Shown here: in pieces, positions 43,480 to 51,944 of the stretch
Layout: each line of letters begins with the position of its first letter
Position numbering within the stretch: the first letter of the stretch is position 1
Program-made: the position numbers and the translations under genes
DNA from: Gemmatimonadota bacterium
Lineage (GTDB): Bacteria; Latescibacterota; UBA2968; UBA8231
Direction of reading: 5' to 3'
Assembly (NCBI GenBank): GCA_009840005.1
Contig: VXOR01000034.1
Span: 1 to 64,000 of the forward strand
DNA length: 64,000 nt
The notes under the pieces: model-generated
What the model saw: the letters and a program-made list of their open reading frames with translations, nothing else
Told to the model about the DNA's origin: nothing
Databases searched by the model: none

Positions 43480-46400
43480 ATGTTCGACGAAAAGACACAA
43501 AGTACGGGAAGCCGCAAGGATACCCGATGGACTAGCTTGATTGAGGAATTGCACCAGTGGCCTTCTGAGGCTCCAGAATGGGAAGCAGTCCAAGTGCAGG
43601 AGTTTATCGACCAAGTTCAACTCATAGCCGAGCAGAAAGGCCGAGAACGGGAAGAATCCAGACGATTCCAACTCCAGCAGGCCCTCAATCAATTGCGAGA
43701 GAATCACGGGGCAATTCTCGTCGATTACTTTCAATGCACCGACCTGTCCAAATGGAAAGTGGCTTGCTATCCCATGGACCGAATTGGCGAGTTGATGGAG
43801 AGGTTGAAAGACCTACTGGCACTACTGGATCAACGTCAAGCTCTCTACAAACAGGTTCCACAAAATTACTTGGAAGGCATCAAGCAATGGACGGCCTTAG
43901 GGGACGTAGAGCGTCAGAGCAGGGCACAAGTGGAACAACTCGACCAAGATTTTTCCATCGCTTCCCCAGAGCTTCCAAGGGCTTTGGATGAGGATAACAA
44001 AGAGGATGCCCAACCTTCCCCAGAGCTAGAATCGACTAGTCCCGGACAAGGCCCTTCCAGTGATTCTCCCGATTCCGATCAAGAGCAAAAAACTAAAAAA
44101 GACCTCAGTCTCTCCACAGCGGTCGTCCCCAAAAAAGAATTCAGCCCCACTGAGAAAGAAAGCGAGTCTGAGCCCGTACCTCTATCAGAAGAGCACGAAC
44201 CGACTCACATCCAGACTGTCCTACCCGAACCGAAGCCCCTGTCTTTGCGCTCGGTTCAAGAGGTAGCAAGTCTGTTGCAAGAAGACGAATCGGATGAAAA
44301 TTGGGAATCGCTGGGATGGAGCTTATTGGCTGAAGATGATTTGGCCGGGGCTTACTGGCTGGCTTGTTCTCTGAAAGCAGCAGGTCGCAACGTACCGGTT
44401 TCCCCGGAATTGCTTGCCGTGATTCAGGCCTCGCGCTGGTTGGAGAACGATACCGATAGCTTGGCCTTCGATATAAGGCAAATTGTTTCGGAGTGGGAGT
44501 GGGGAAACCAAGGTACTACTTCTGAGCGATTGCTAAGTTTGGCCGCGTCTTTGCGCCCCAGCTTGGTTGCCCAACATACCGGTTTAGTTAGTTGGCTTCC
44601 TCAAAGGGAAGAAGTCAACCCGGTGCTAGGTACGCTAGTCGAGGCTGTTCGCACTTTTGCTTCAGCGGGCCACTCCTTACAGTCCGAAGATATGCGGTCT
44701 GTAGAAGGCGGTAAAACTCACGAGGAGCAAATTAGAGCGATCGGTGAACAGGCTCGTCTCTTCTTGGAGAACAATCGATCCAGCAGGTTGAAGTTTAAGG
44801 GAGCGACTGCTGTGTTGCGTCGGTTAGTGTCTCAAGAAGGGGATTTACACTGTCTCCTGGCTCCGGTAATTAAAAATAAGGCCGATCAAGTCGCCCAAGT
44901 TCAGCAGCGCATTGGATATCTCGGGGAGCGCAGGCAGATATGTGAACGCATTCGGCGGATTGACCAAGGTCAGGGACCGCGCCGGTCTAAGCCCATTACG
45001 GGAGATCCCATCAATCAGTTAGTGCGTAGTGTCGCAGAGGCTGTCGGTCTCGCCCGCAAATGGTGTGAACTGATTAAGCAAAAACAGGATATCCACCGCA
45101 CTCGGCGGGTTGAGGATGTGGAAGGCCTGCGCGGCCGAGTGCAAGAGGTCCTCCCCGAAGTCAAGGCCAAGCTCGAGCCAAGGCAAGATCAACCGCAAGA
45201 AGAAGCCGCGGTGGGCCATATTTTACAGCGAGCGATAGGCCAGGTAGCAGGTATGCTCGGCCTTGAGGAGCAAGCCGATATTGAAGTTCCTGAAACATGG
45301 ATGCAGTGTGGAAGCAGTTCACTGGCAGGGGCTTTATCCCGTCGCTTGTTGTATATCCCCGAAATCTCTATCGACGAAGATGGCTTGCCTGAAGAGGAGC
45401 AAGAGGCTGTTATTGCTGGGTATTTGCGTCAGTCTTTAGCCGAAAAACGCTCCCTCGCTATGGCTTGGGATCTGCGGATTGAAGGACAGGATTTTCGTTT
45501 TACTAATGTATTGCGGAATATGTTGGAGAATGATGCGGATCGCCAACGGCTCGAACATCGAAACGACGAGGAGCTCAAAAGTGCTCAAGCGATGCTAAAG
45601 GACACCGTCTCCAGTGTGGAAGGGGCTATCGAAAAGGGACTTGTGGACGGCCTGATCTCAGAAGAAGAACGCGCCGATCTCAACGCTGGATTGCCTAGAG
45701 TTGAAGGTGCTTTGTACTTGCCACCCTTGTTGCAGCAATTAAGTGATATTGAAGAGCGATTGAACCAAAGGCTCGAAGAACGTTTACAAGAGTTGGAGGT
45801 CCAATGGCAAGAAATAAAGCAAGGCTTGGAGCAAAGTATCCCCGACCTAACAATCGCGGAGGAATCTATTAAAAGTGCTTTTATGCAGCGCGATACTAGG
45901 GTTATAGAAGAGAGCCTAGCCCACTTGCGCGAAGTTCGGGACGGTGAGCGCCAGTGGCCGGACGAGTGGTTTATCCGGCCCGACAAGCCCGACATCTTCC
46001 TGAAGTTCCAAGAGGCTCGTCCTCGCATTGAAGAAGCACTTAGCAGGTTGGTTAGTGTCGCACAACTAGCCGAGATGATTGAGCAAGGCCAAGCTTGGGC
46101 AGACATGGAGTTTGGCGAATTGCCCCAAGAATGCCGGGAGGAGACAGCCAGAGCACTACGCTCTTGGCACCAGTTAAAACGCTGTAGCCAACAGCGTAAA
46201 AGCCAAATGCATATCCAAGCTCTTTTGGAGTACTTGGGCTTCCGCCCATCGGCAGGAAAATCGGCCGTGGGCATAGCCGTAAAAAAGTGCGATCAAGATT
46301 GGCTCTACTGCCAAGTGGACGCTGCGGTCGGCGACCTAGCACGGTCCATCCCGCAGTTGGGATCGCAAGCTAGCGGCTGCTACAATGTGGTGTGTTTTTG

Positions 46401-48738
46401 GAAACGACCTAGGGTCGCCTCCATTGGAACGTTTTTGCGCGAGTTGGGATTGGATAATCAGACGGTGATTGCCTGTTCTCTTGAGCGATTGTCTGAACAA
46501 TGGCGATGCAATATGGCCGCTCAAGCCCAAGAAAATCGACTAGCTCTGGTCGTGCTAGATGAAATTTTGCTGGTATTTTTAGCTAGGCTTGACGATACTC
46601 GCCTACCAACCTTCCTGCGTTGTAGCCTGCCCTACGCGGCCCTCAATCCCTATATGCCATTCCAAGCGGGAAATGTACCGCCCGAAATGTACTACGGCCG
46701 CGATGAGATGATTCGTCAGTTAAAAGAGGCGTCTTGCATAGTGTTCGGCGGGAGACAGTTGGGCAAATCTTCCCTGTTGCGCCAAGTGGAACGCGAATTT
46801 CACCAACCTGAGAGCAAACAATACGCTTGGATTGAGGACATCAAGCTCGTGGGAGATATACTTACAGGTGAGCAGCCGGATCGGCTGTGGATCAAGTTGC
46901 GCGATGGCTTTAAGAGTCATTTTCTAATAAGAGCCACAGAGGCGAATCAGCCTGAGAGGATCAGAAAATACATCGAGAAAGCCATGGCTGAGTCTCCTCA
47001 ACGGCGAGTCCTAGTTTTGTTTGATGAAGCCGACCACTTTCTCTCTGCTGATGCCAAGAATGGCTTCCAAGTGGTTGAGGGCTTGCGAAACTTGATGTTG
47101 AATACCAAGGGACGCTTCAGGGTGGTTTTTGCTGGTCTGCACGATGTCCAGCGTTTTAACAATGTCCCCAACCAGCCTCTGGCTCACTTTGGTCAGACCT
47201 TACTGGTCGGGCCGCTCGAGGCTGGGCCAGCAAGGCAGTTGGTACTAGAACCGCTAGAAATACTGGGCTATCGGTTCGCCGATGAGACCACAGCACTCAA
47301 AGTTCTGTCCTACACCAATTATCATCCGGGTTTGATACAATACTTCTGCCACGAACTTGTCAATCGGCTTCAAGACAAAAGGTCTCCATCGGGCCCGCCC
47401 TATACAGTGCTAGCAAACGATGTAGAGGCGGTATATCGCATCCCTAGAGTGCGGCAGGTCATTCGCGAACGACTCGATTGGACCTTGGCCTTAGATGATC
47501 GGTACCAGTGCATCGCTTGGGCCGTGATCTATGCTCAAAAAGAGACGCGCGATAGCTATGTCCGTTCATTCAGCGCAGCCGAACTTTTTGAACTAGTGCA
47601 AGAGTGGTGGCCTCAGGGCTTTGATAAGTGTGATAGCCAAGTTTTCGGGGTATTGCTAGAAGAAATGGTTGGTTTGGGTATATTGATACGCAGTTTGGAA
47701 GATCAGTATCAGCTACGTAGTCCCAATCTGGTCCGCCTCATGGGGACCGTAAAAGATATAGAGTACCGTTTGCTAGAGCTAGCTGAAAAATCTCCGCCGT
47801 CCCAACTGCGCCCTGAAAGTCAACACGTGTTGCTAGACGCCCAGAACCGCCTCTATAGTCCATTGACGTTGGCGCAGGAAAGCAATTTGCAAGAAAGTGG
47901 GGAGTCCGGCGTGACTTTAGTCTTTGGCTCCCCAGCATTGGGATTGGATGTGTTGAATCAAGCCTTAACCAACCTAGGCGGAAGCAAGATTCCCACCCAA
48001 AAGTTGAGCAGACCCAAACTAATCCTTGAGTGGTTGGATGCCTACGCTCGGCAACCCCGAGGGGCCGACCAGTCCTTGGCGTATGGCCAACTCAGGGGCA
48101 CAGGAGGCAATATGGTCCAATGCGTCTGGCACGTACTAGAGTTGTGTAAAACCTTTAATCAAAAACGGAGACGGCCTCTGAAAGTTGTTCTTATTCTCAA
48201 TCCGGCGGTCACCCGGTCTTGGCTGAAGGTGGCTGCGGACCAGCGCAAAGATCGGGAAGATCGGGCGGATATCATTTATCTGCATCGTTGGGACGAAGTG
48301 GGTATTCAGCAGCGGTTGAGTCAAGCTGAGAAAATGGACTCGCCCGAAGTCTGCCAGAACGCCTTGGAAGCTACTGGGGGATGGCCTTTTTTGCTGGACG
48401 CTCTTTTGCAGCGGTGTGGCGACGATACTAATCCGCGACCTTATGCAGATACCTTAATCAAGGAGATGGGTTCCGAGCTGCTACGTCAGATTGGATTGGA
48501 TGATCGGGCGGCTCACGTATTGCGGAAGTTGGCGGCACTCAACACCGTCCAAGATACGAATGAAGATTTAGAGGCGTTGAGAAGCGTTATTAATGAAGAT
48601 ATTCCCACTGACGCTCTGCTTACGCTAGATGACTGTAGGCTGACTGTGGAGTTTTTGTACCGACTACAATGCCTAAAAAAGCATAACGGGGAATACCGGG
48701 TAGAGCCCATCTTGAGTCGAGTAGTCAACCTTCTATGA
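43480..48738 (+). CDS. Giant STAND/ORC-like ATPase, putative conflict-system protein
   Basis: A 1752-residue cytoplasmic protein with no signal or membrane segments. Residues 1-130 are helical and charged. Residues 145-250 are a Glu/Ser/Pro-rich linker, and 250-900 are mostly long helices. Residues 920-1065 form an alpha/beta domain ending PFQAGNVPPEMYYGR (YYGR at 1071-1074), a typical lead-in to STAND-type NTPases. A P-loop ATPase follows: Walker A GGRQLGKS (1090-1097), Walker B VLVLFDEADHF (Asp1182, Glu1183), then a winged-helix-like lid. Residues about 1460-1752 look like a second, degenerate ATPase: FGSPALGLD in the P-loop place, VVLILNPAV as Walker B-like, and ATGGWPFLLDALL, the STAND lid signature. 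GAGGA is 7 nt before the ATG. Its stop overlaps the next start (ATGA). A sensor/switch role is inferred; family close to ORC-CDC6/nSTAND is a guess. Confidence 0.82.
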   Translation: MFDEKTQSTGSRKDTRWTSLIEELHQWPSEAPEWEAVQVQEFIDQVQLIAEQKGREREESRRFQLQQALNQLRENHGAILVDYFQCTDLSKWKVACYPMDRIGELMERLKDLLALLDQRQALYKQVPQNYLEGIKQWTALGDVERQSRAQVEQLDQDFSIASPELPRALDEDNKEDAQPSPELESTSPGQGPSSDSPDSDQEQKTKKDLSLSTAVVPKKEFSPTEKESESEPVPLSEEHEPTHIQTVLPEPKPLSLRSVQEVASLLQEDESDENWESLGWSLLAEDDLAGAYWLACSLKAAGRNVPVSPELLAVIQASRWLENDTDSLAFDIRQIVSEWEWGNQGTTSERLLSLAASLRPSLVAQHTGLVSWLPQREEVNPVLGTLVEAVRTFASAGHSLQSEDMRSVEGGKTHEEQIRAIGEQARLFLENNRSSRLKFKGATAVLRRLVSQEGDLHCLLAPVIKNKADQVAQVQQRIGYLGERRQICERIRRIDQGQGPRRSKPITGDPINQLVRSVAEAVGLARKWCELIKQKQDIHRTRRVEDVEGLRGRVQEVLPEVKAKLEPRQDQPQEEAAVGHILQRAIGQVAGMLGLEEQADIEVPETWMQCGSSSLAGALSRRLLYIPEISIDEDGLPEEEQEAVIAGYLRQSLAEKRSLAMAWDLRIEGQDFRFTNVLRNMLENDADRQRLEHRNDEELKSAQAMLKDTVSSVEGAIEKGLVDGLISEEERADLNAGLPRVEGALYLPPLLQQLSDIEERLNQRLEERLQELEVQWQEIKQGLEQSIPDLTIAEESIKSAFMQRDTRVIEESLAHLREVRDGERQWPDEWFIRPDKPDIFLKFQEARPRIEEALSRLVSVAQLAEMIEQGQAWADMEFGELPQECREETARALRSWHQLKRCSQQRKSQMHIQALLEYLGFRPSAGKSAVGIAVKKCDQDWLYCQVDAAVGDLARSIPQLGSQASGCYNVVCFWKRPRVASIGTFLRELGLDNQTVIACSLERLSEQWRCNMAAQAQENRLALVVLDEILLVFLARLDDTRLPTFLRCSLPYAALNPYMPFQAGNVPPEMYYGRDEMIRQLKEASCIVFGGRQLGKSSLLRQVEREFHQPESKQYAWIEDIKLVGDILTGEQPDRLWIKLRDGFKSHFLIRATEANQPERIRKYIEKAMAESPQRRVLVLFDEADHFLSADAKNGFQVVEGLRNLMLNTKGRFRVVFAGLHDVQRFNNVPNQPLAHFGQTLLVGPLEAGPARQLVLEPLEILGYRFADETTALKVLSYTNYHPGLIQYFCHELVNRLQDKRSPSGPPYTVLANDVEAVYRIPRVRQVIRERLDWTLALDDRYQCIAWAVIYAQKETRDSYVRSFSAAELFELVQEWWPQGFDKCDSQVFGVLLEEMVGLGILIRSLEDQYQLRSPNLVRLMGTVKDIEYRLLELAEKSPPSQLRPESQHVLLDAQNRLYSPLTLAQESNLQESGESGVTLVFGSPALGLDVLNQALTNLGGSKIPTQKLSRPKLILEWLDAYARQPRGADQSLAYGQLRGTGGNMVQCVWHVLELCKTFNQKRRRPLKVVLILNPAVTRSWLKVAADQRKDREDRADIIYLHRWDEVGIQQRLSQAEKMDSPEVCQNALEATGGWPFLLDALLQRCGDDTNPRPYADTLIKEMGSELLRQIGLDDRAAHVLRKLAALNTVQDTNEDLEALRSVINEDIPTDALLTLDDCRLTVEFLYRLQCLKKHNGEYRVEPILSRVVNLL

Positions 48739-49982
48739 GCTTGGGTCTGACCACCTCCCTCATGCAGATGCCTACGGTCCGGCAATTGCTAGACCTCATG
48801 CTGCGCGATCTGCGCGAGGGCCGCAGTATGCTGGGCTTGCTACCCGAAGGAGTTGACTCCAGTCTGCTGCGGTCAGCTTTGTTGGATGGTCTGGAGCACT
48901 TTCTACATATTGAAAAGATTGCTATATCCGATTTAGACGCCCAAATGCCAGCAGCGGCTTTGGGCCAAGCCATGAGAGTGGATTGGAATGCTTCCACCAC
49001 ACCGCGCACAGTGGAAAACCTCTTAAAAAAAGCGAGCTTGCCCGAAGTATTGTTTCTGGAGGATTTCAATGAACTGACTGAAAAAGGTAGAGTTCAGTGG
49101 CTACAATTTATGGCAAGGTGGGCACGAGAATGCCAAGGTGGGGACTATGCTGACACGAGTCCCCCAGCACTGTGTCTGCTGGCTGAAGCAGCGAAAGTGC
49201 CGTATTCATTTTCCTCCACGAAGACACCGCTGTTGTCCATCCATGTCTGGAGGGGCATCCCCGCTACTGCGGAAATGCAGATGTTGTGCCAACGTGTCGG
49301 CGGGCAGGATACTACTCCTCTAAGATACTGGAAAGAATATACGATTCCATCCATTGCGGGTTCTGATTTGGAATTGGCCGATTACTTGTGGGAAGAAGAG
49401 TATTGCGATGGAAGAACACTGGCAGTTGTACTGAAGGCTTTTGCTGAGAAGCGCGATTGGAATCAGGCCGAGTTACAGGCTTATCCGGTACATGGCCCGC
49501 CCCAGGGTACGGCATATGAACTATATGACCGGCCGTTGTCTAGCAGCTTACATAGGGCTTGGTCTCGGGGGATAGTGCATTGGACTAAATACGGCTTGGA
49601 TTGTAATAGTGCGGTCTTGGCTATGCTGGGTGAACAAGAGGCCTTAGACTTTCGCTTGTGGCGAGGTCTAAATGAATTTATCTCACCCTCAATTGAACGA
49701 ACACGACTGGCTTTATGCGATCACTTCACCAAATCCTATGGACCGGATTGGCCCCTGTGGAAAAAACCGGAGTCAAACATAGAATCTCAGGCAGTAAGCG
49801 AGACACCCTTTGCCTGTTCATGGGGGCATCTGAAATTCCTTCTGGACGACTGCCCGGAACTGGCACAAGAAAAACGACGGTGGTATCGTTTGGTGCAATG
49901 TTTGTGGCGCATTCGTAATGAACTATCGCATGGTAATCCCATATCCCTACAAGAATACGAAGAATTCTGCCGGGCGACCTGA
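48735..49982 (+). CDS. Degenerate-P-loop protein with C-terminal HEPN RX4H motif, putative effector
   Basis: A 415-residue protein whose ATG overlaps the preceding stop by 4 bp, so the two are translationally coupled. The N-terminal 150 residues follow an ATPase plan, with SMLGLLPEGVDSSLL where a P-loop would be (no GKS/T) and EVLFLEDFNEL like a Walker B. This suggests a non-hydrolysing partner of the giant ATPase. The C-terminal helical region ends in WRIRNELSHGN, where Arg394 to His399 fits the RX4H signature of HEPN ribonucleases. Arg-Asn at the first two positions is the commonest HEPN form. A gated RNase activity is inferred. No similarity to a named family was recognised. Confidence 0.75.
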   Translation: MSLGLTTSLMQMPTVRQLLDLMLRDLREGRSMLGLLPEGVDSSLLRSALLDGLEHFLHIEKIAISDLDAQMPAAALGQAMRVDWNASTTPRTVENLLKKASLPEVLFLEDFNELTEKGRVQWLQFMARWARECQGGDYADTSPPALCLLAEAAKVPYSFSSTKTPLLSIHVWRGIPATAEMQMLCQRVGGQDTTPLRYWKEYTIPSIAGSDLELADYLWEEEYCDGRTLAVVLKAFAEKRDWNQAELQAYPVHGPPQGTAYELYDRPLSSSLHRAWSRGIVHWTKYGLDCNSAVLAMLGEQEALDFRLWRGLNEFISPSIERTRLALCDHFTKSYGPDWPLWKKPESNIESQAVSETPFACSWGHLKFLLDDCPELAQEKRRWYRLVQCLWRIRNELSHGNPISLQEYEEFCRAT

Positions 49983-50007
49983 TACCCTCTTGGTAATTTT
50001 GGTAATT

Positions 50008-50073
50008 ATTGACTATGGATTTTCTACGCAGACTTATGCGGCACAACGACGCGGGGATCGCCTTGTCGGCGGG
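50008..50073 (+). repeat. Right 66-bp direct repeat: 5' end of the intact permease gene
   Basis: Copy of 43221-43286 with two differences, forming the first 19 codons of the full-length permease. It marks the right border of the island. The bases upstream of it (TTTTGGTAATT) belong to the island and offer no clear Shine-Dalgarno. Confidence 0.93.
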
Positions 50074-50974
50074 GTTGTTGTTTGTGGGATGTGCGCTCAG
50101 CTCGGAGAGCTTTCTGTCGGCGTACAACCTCTTCAACATCTCGCGGATCGTTGCGTTCTCCGTGTTGGTGGCGCTGGCTCAGGCGCTGGTGTTGGTCGCT
50201 GGGGGGATGAATCTGTCCGTGGGGGCCATCGGCGGCTTGGCGACCATTACCACTGGGTACTGCATTCAGGTGTTGGGTTTGCCGGGGTGGTTAGCGGCGT
50301 TGGTGGCGCTGGGGATTGGCGGCGCGGCTGGCTGGGTCAACGGCGTCATCATCACGCGGTTGCAGATCAATTCCTTTATCGCCACGCTGGCCACGCTTTT
50401 TGTCTTTACGGGGCTAGTGCATGGGTTTTCCGAAGGCTACGCCTACACGGATATTCCTCGGGAGTTCACGTTTTTGGGACGGCAGAAGTTTTTGGGTTTG
50501 TCGAATTTGTTCTGGACGATGGGGTTGGTGCTGCTGGCGACGCACTACGCATTCCGGCACACGGTCTTTGGGCGGCGGCTGTTGGCGACTGGGGGGAATC
50601 AGGAGGCGGCTCGGCTGGCAGGGATCAATACCGACCGGATGATTTTGCTGTCGCACGTGCTGTCGGGCGGCGTGGGGGCGCTGGCTGCGGTGTTGTGGGT
50701 CTCGCGGATGGGTTCGGCGCAACCGGCGACGGGTAAGGACTGGCTGATCACGAGTTTTGCGGTGGCTATTGTCGGGGGGACTGGGCTGGCGGGAGGGCGC
50801 ATCTCGGCGCTGGGCCTGCTGTTGGGGGCGGTTATTATCGTCCTCATCAAAAACGGCTTGGTGATGCTGGAGGCCAACGTCTATTACGAGCAGGCGTTTT
50901 TAGGGTCGATTATCTTGTTGGCCGTGGTGGTGAGCCGGGTGCGGGATTTGTATGGGGGGCGAGGTGGAGGCTAG
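50015..50974 (+). CDS. Sugar ABC transporter permease (RbsC-like)
   Basis: A 319-residue polytopic inner-membrane protein of the RbsC/XylH type with about ten hydrophobic segments. Family landmarks are NISRIVAFSVLVALAQALVLVAGGMNLSVGAI near residue 45-75, and RRLLATGGNQEAARLAGIN, the cytoplasmic loop that contacts the ATPase. ATG 50015 is chosen; TTG 50009 would add two residues. It is the partner of the ATPase ending at 43225, from which it is now separated by 6.8 kb. Expression must come from island read-through or a new promoter. Confidence 0.92.
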   Translation: MDFLRRLMRHNDAGIALSAGLLFVGCALSSESFLSAYNLFNISRIVAFSVLVALAQALVLVAGGMNLSVGAIGGLATITTGYCIQVLGLPGWLAALVALGIGGAAGWVNGVIITRLQINSFIATLATLFVFTGLVHGFSEGYAYTDIPREFTFLGRQKFLGLSNLFWTMGLVLLATHYAFRHTVFGRRLLATGGNQEAARLAGINTDRMILLSHVLSGGVGALAAVLWVSRMGSAQPATGKDWLITSFAVAIVGGTGLAGGRISALGLLLGAVIIVLIKNGLVMLEANVYYEQAFLGSIILLAVVVSRVRDLYGGRGGG

Positions 50975-51060
50975 CGAGCCGGTTTCAACCGGTCGCGAAA
51001 GCAGAGACGCCCATTAGGCCAGATATCTACTCGGGAAGCTGAGGCCATCGTTTTTGTTTC

Positions 51061-51108
51061 TTGATTAGTAAAGTATGATCTCATATAATGATATTATATC
51101 GATATCAT
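51061..51108 (+). promoter_or_regulatory. Promoter and operator of the VapBC-like module
   Basis: TTGATT (51061-51066) and TATAAT (51084-51089) are separated by exactly 17 bp. A palindrome with perfect 7-bp arms, ATGATAT (51088-51094) and ATATCAT (51102-51108), overlaps the -10 and start site. This is the expected place for antitoxin autorepression. Confidence 0.75.
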
Positions 51109-51137
51109 ATATTAGTTTCATTTCAAGGAGGTGCGCC

Positions 51138-51410
51138 TTGGCGGATGTTCTGAAGAGCATGACCCTACGCGGCTTGGATCCCCAGCTTGCCGCCAAGTTG
51201 AAAGAGGTGGCCGAGCAGGAAGGCAAGAGTGTGAACCAGACGGCGCTAGATGCCCTGAGAAAGCAGTTCGGATTGGACAAAGCCCGTCGGTTCACCGAGG
51301 TACATCACGACTTGGATCACCTATTCGGACGTTGGGACGAGGATGAGTTCGCCCGAATCCAAGAGAAGATTGACTCCGAGCGGCGCATTGATTCGGAACT
51401 GTGGCAGTGA
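51138..51410 (+). CDS. Ribbon-helix-helix antitoxin (FitA/VapB-like)
   Basis: A 90-residue antitoxin. The longer frame begins at 51075, but TTG 51138 has a perfect AAGGAGGT eight bases upstream and starts the RHH domain directly (MADVLKSMTLRGLDPQLAAKL), with the helices EVAEQEGKSVNQTALDALRKQFGL. The C-terminal 45 acidic residues (HHDLDHLFGRWDEDEF) are the usual toxin-wrapping tail. It overlaps the PIN toxin by 4 bp (GTGA). It should bind the palindrome at 51088-51108. Confidence 0.85.
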   Translation: MADVLKSMTLRGLDPQLAAKLKEVAEQEGKSVNQTALDALRKQFGLDKARRFTEVHHDLDHLFGRWDEDEFARIQEKIDSERRIDSELWQ

Positions 51411-51853
51411 ACGAATTCTTGATCGATACCAATATCTACTCGCACGCCATGCGCGCAGAGCCGGCGGTTGTGTCTCTATTGCGGCGAGCCTCGCGGATCG
51501 TACTGAGTTCGATAAGCATAGGGGAGCTGCTATCGGGCTTCAAAGGCGGGACACAGGAACGCAAAAACCGCGAAGAGTTGGCTGAATTCCTCGATACGCG
51601 ACGCGTGTCGATATGTGGCGTTAGCGAGGATACAGCCGAGTTCTATGCCGAGATCCTCAATGGGTTGAGGAATGCCGGAACTCCGATCCCGACGAACGAC
51701 ATCTGGATTGCGGCGCAGGCCATGGAGCACGGTTTACGATTGGTCTCGATAGATCGCCATTTCGCATCCGTGGCGGGGTTGCTTCTGCTTTCACCAGAGG
51801 CATCTGTGCCGCAAGGGGACAACGGAGAACCGGACGAACAACCGGGAAGCTGA
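51407..51853 (+). CDS. vapC: VapC-like PIN-domain ribonuclease toxin
   Basis: A PIN-domain toxin of 148 residues from GTG 51407 (GTG 51401 would add two). The acidic active-site residues are in place: FLIDTN (Asp), SISIGELLSGF (Glu), PTNDIWIAAQA (Asp) and LVSIDRHF (Asp). VapC proteins cleave tRNA or rRNA and are neutralised by the co-translated antitoxin upstream. The C-terminal 20 residues (SPEASVPQGDNGEPDEQPGS) are longer and more acidic than usual and may read into old flanking sequence. Confidence 0.88.
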   Translation: MNEFLIDTNIYSHAMRAEPAVVSLLRRASRIVLSSISIGELLSGFKGGTQERKNREELAEFLDTRRVSICGVSEDTAEFYAEILNGLRNAGTPIPTNDIWIAAQAMEHGLRLVSIDRHFASVAGLLLLSPEASVPQGDNGEPDEQPGS

Positions 51854-51857
51854 GCTG

Positions 51858-51879
51858 TTCAAGGAATAAATCAGGCTGC
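51858..51879 (+). repeat. 22-bp direct repeat upstream of the RelB-YafQ module (relic toxin tail)
   Basis: It matches 52465-52486 with 20 of 22 bases. The right copy is the 3' end of the YafQ-like toxin (FKK then stop). The left copy and the bases before it read EAELFKE then stop, so it looks like the tail of a lost second toxin gene. Confidence 0.7.
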
Positions 51880-51888
51880 CGGATTTAT

Positions 51889-51917
51889 TTGACTTGGCTA
51901 GCTTTTGTAGCTACAAT
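51889..51917 (+). promoter_or_regulatory. Promoter and operator of the RelB-YafQ-like module
   Basis: TTGACT (51889-51894), a 17-bp spacer and TACAAT (51912-51917) form a strong sigma-70-type promoter. The perfect 12-bp palindrome TTGTAGCTACAA (51905-51916) covers the -10 box, a typical RHH antitoxin operator; a partial copy (GAGCTACA) follows. Confidence 0.82.
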
Positions 51918-51944
51918 AGAGCTACATAATAGGAGGACATACAG

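Larger units (their letters stand above)
43287..50007 (+). other. Genomic island inserted between the ABC ATPase and permease genes
   Basis: About 6.7 kb lie between the two copies of the 66-bp permease repeat. The segment has a visibly lower GC content and different codon use from its neighbours. It holds two overlapping plus-strand genes (43480, 48735) and an inverted permease fragment at its left edge. No integrase or transposase is encoded inside. The mechanism could be recombination between permease copies rather than a classical mobile element. Confidence 0.8.

Noticed and set aside
43287..50007. Classical integrative element with integrase or transposase
   Set aside because: Neither coding sequence nor any smaller frame in the island resembles a recombinase, and no terminal inverted repeats were seen; only the permease-derived direct repeat supports mobility.
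50979..50992. CCGGTTTCAACCGG palindrome after the permease gene, first considered as a CRISPR repeat or terminator
   Set aside because: It is a single copy with no spacer array, the two-base loop is too tight for a terminator, and no T run follows.
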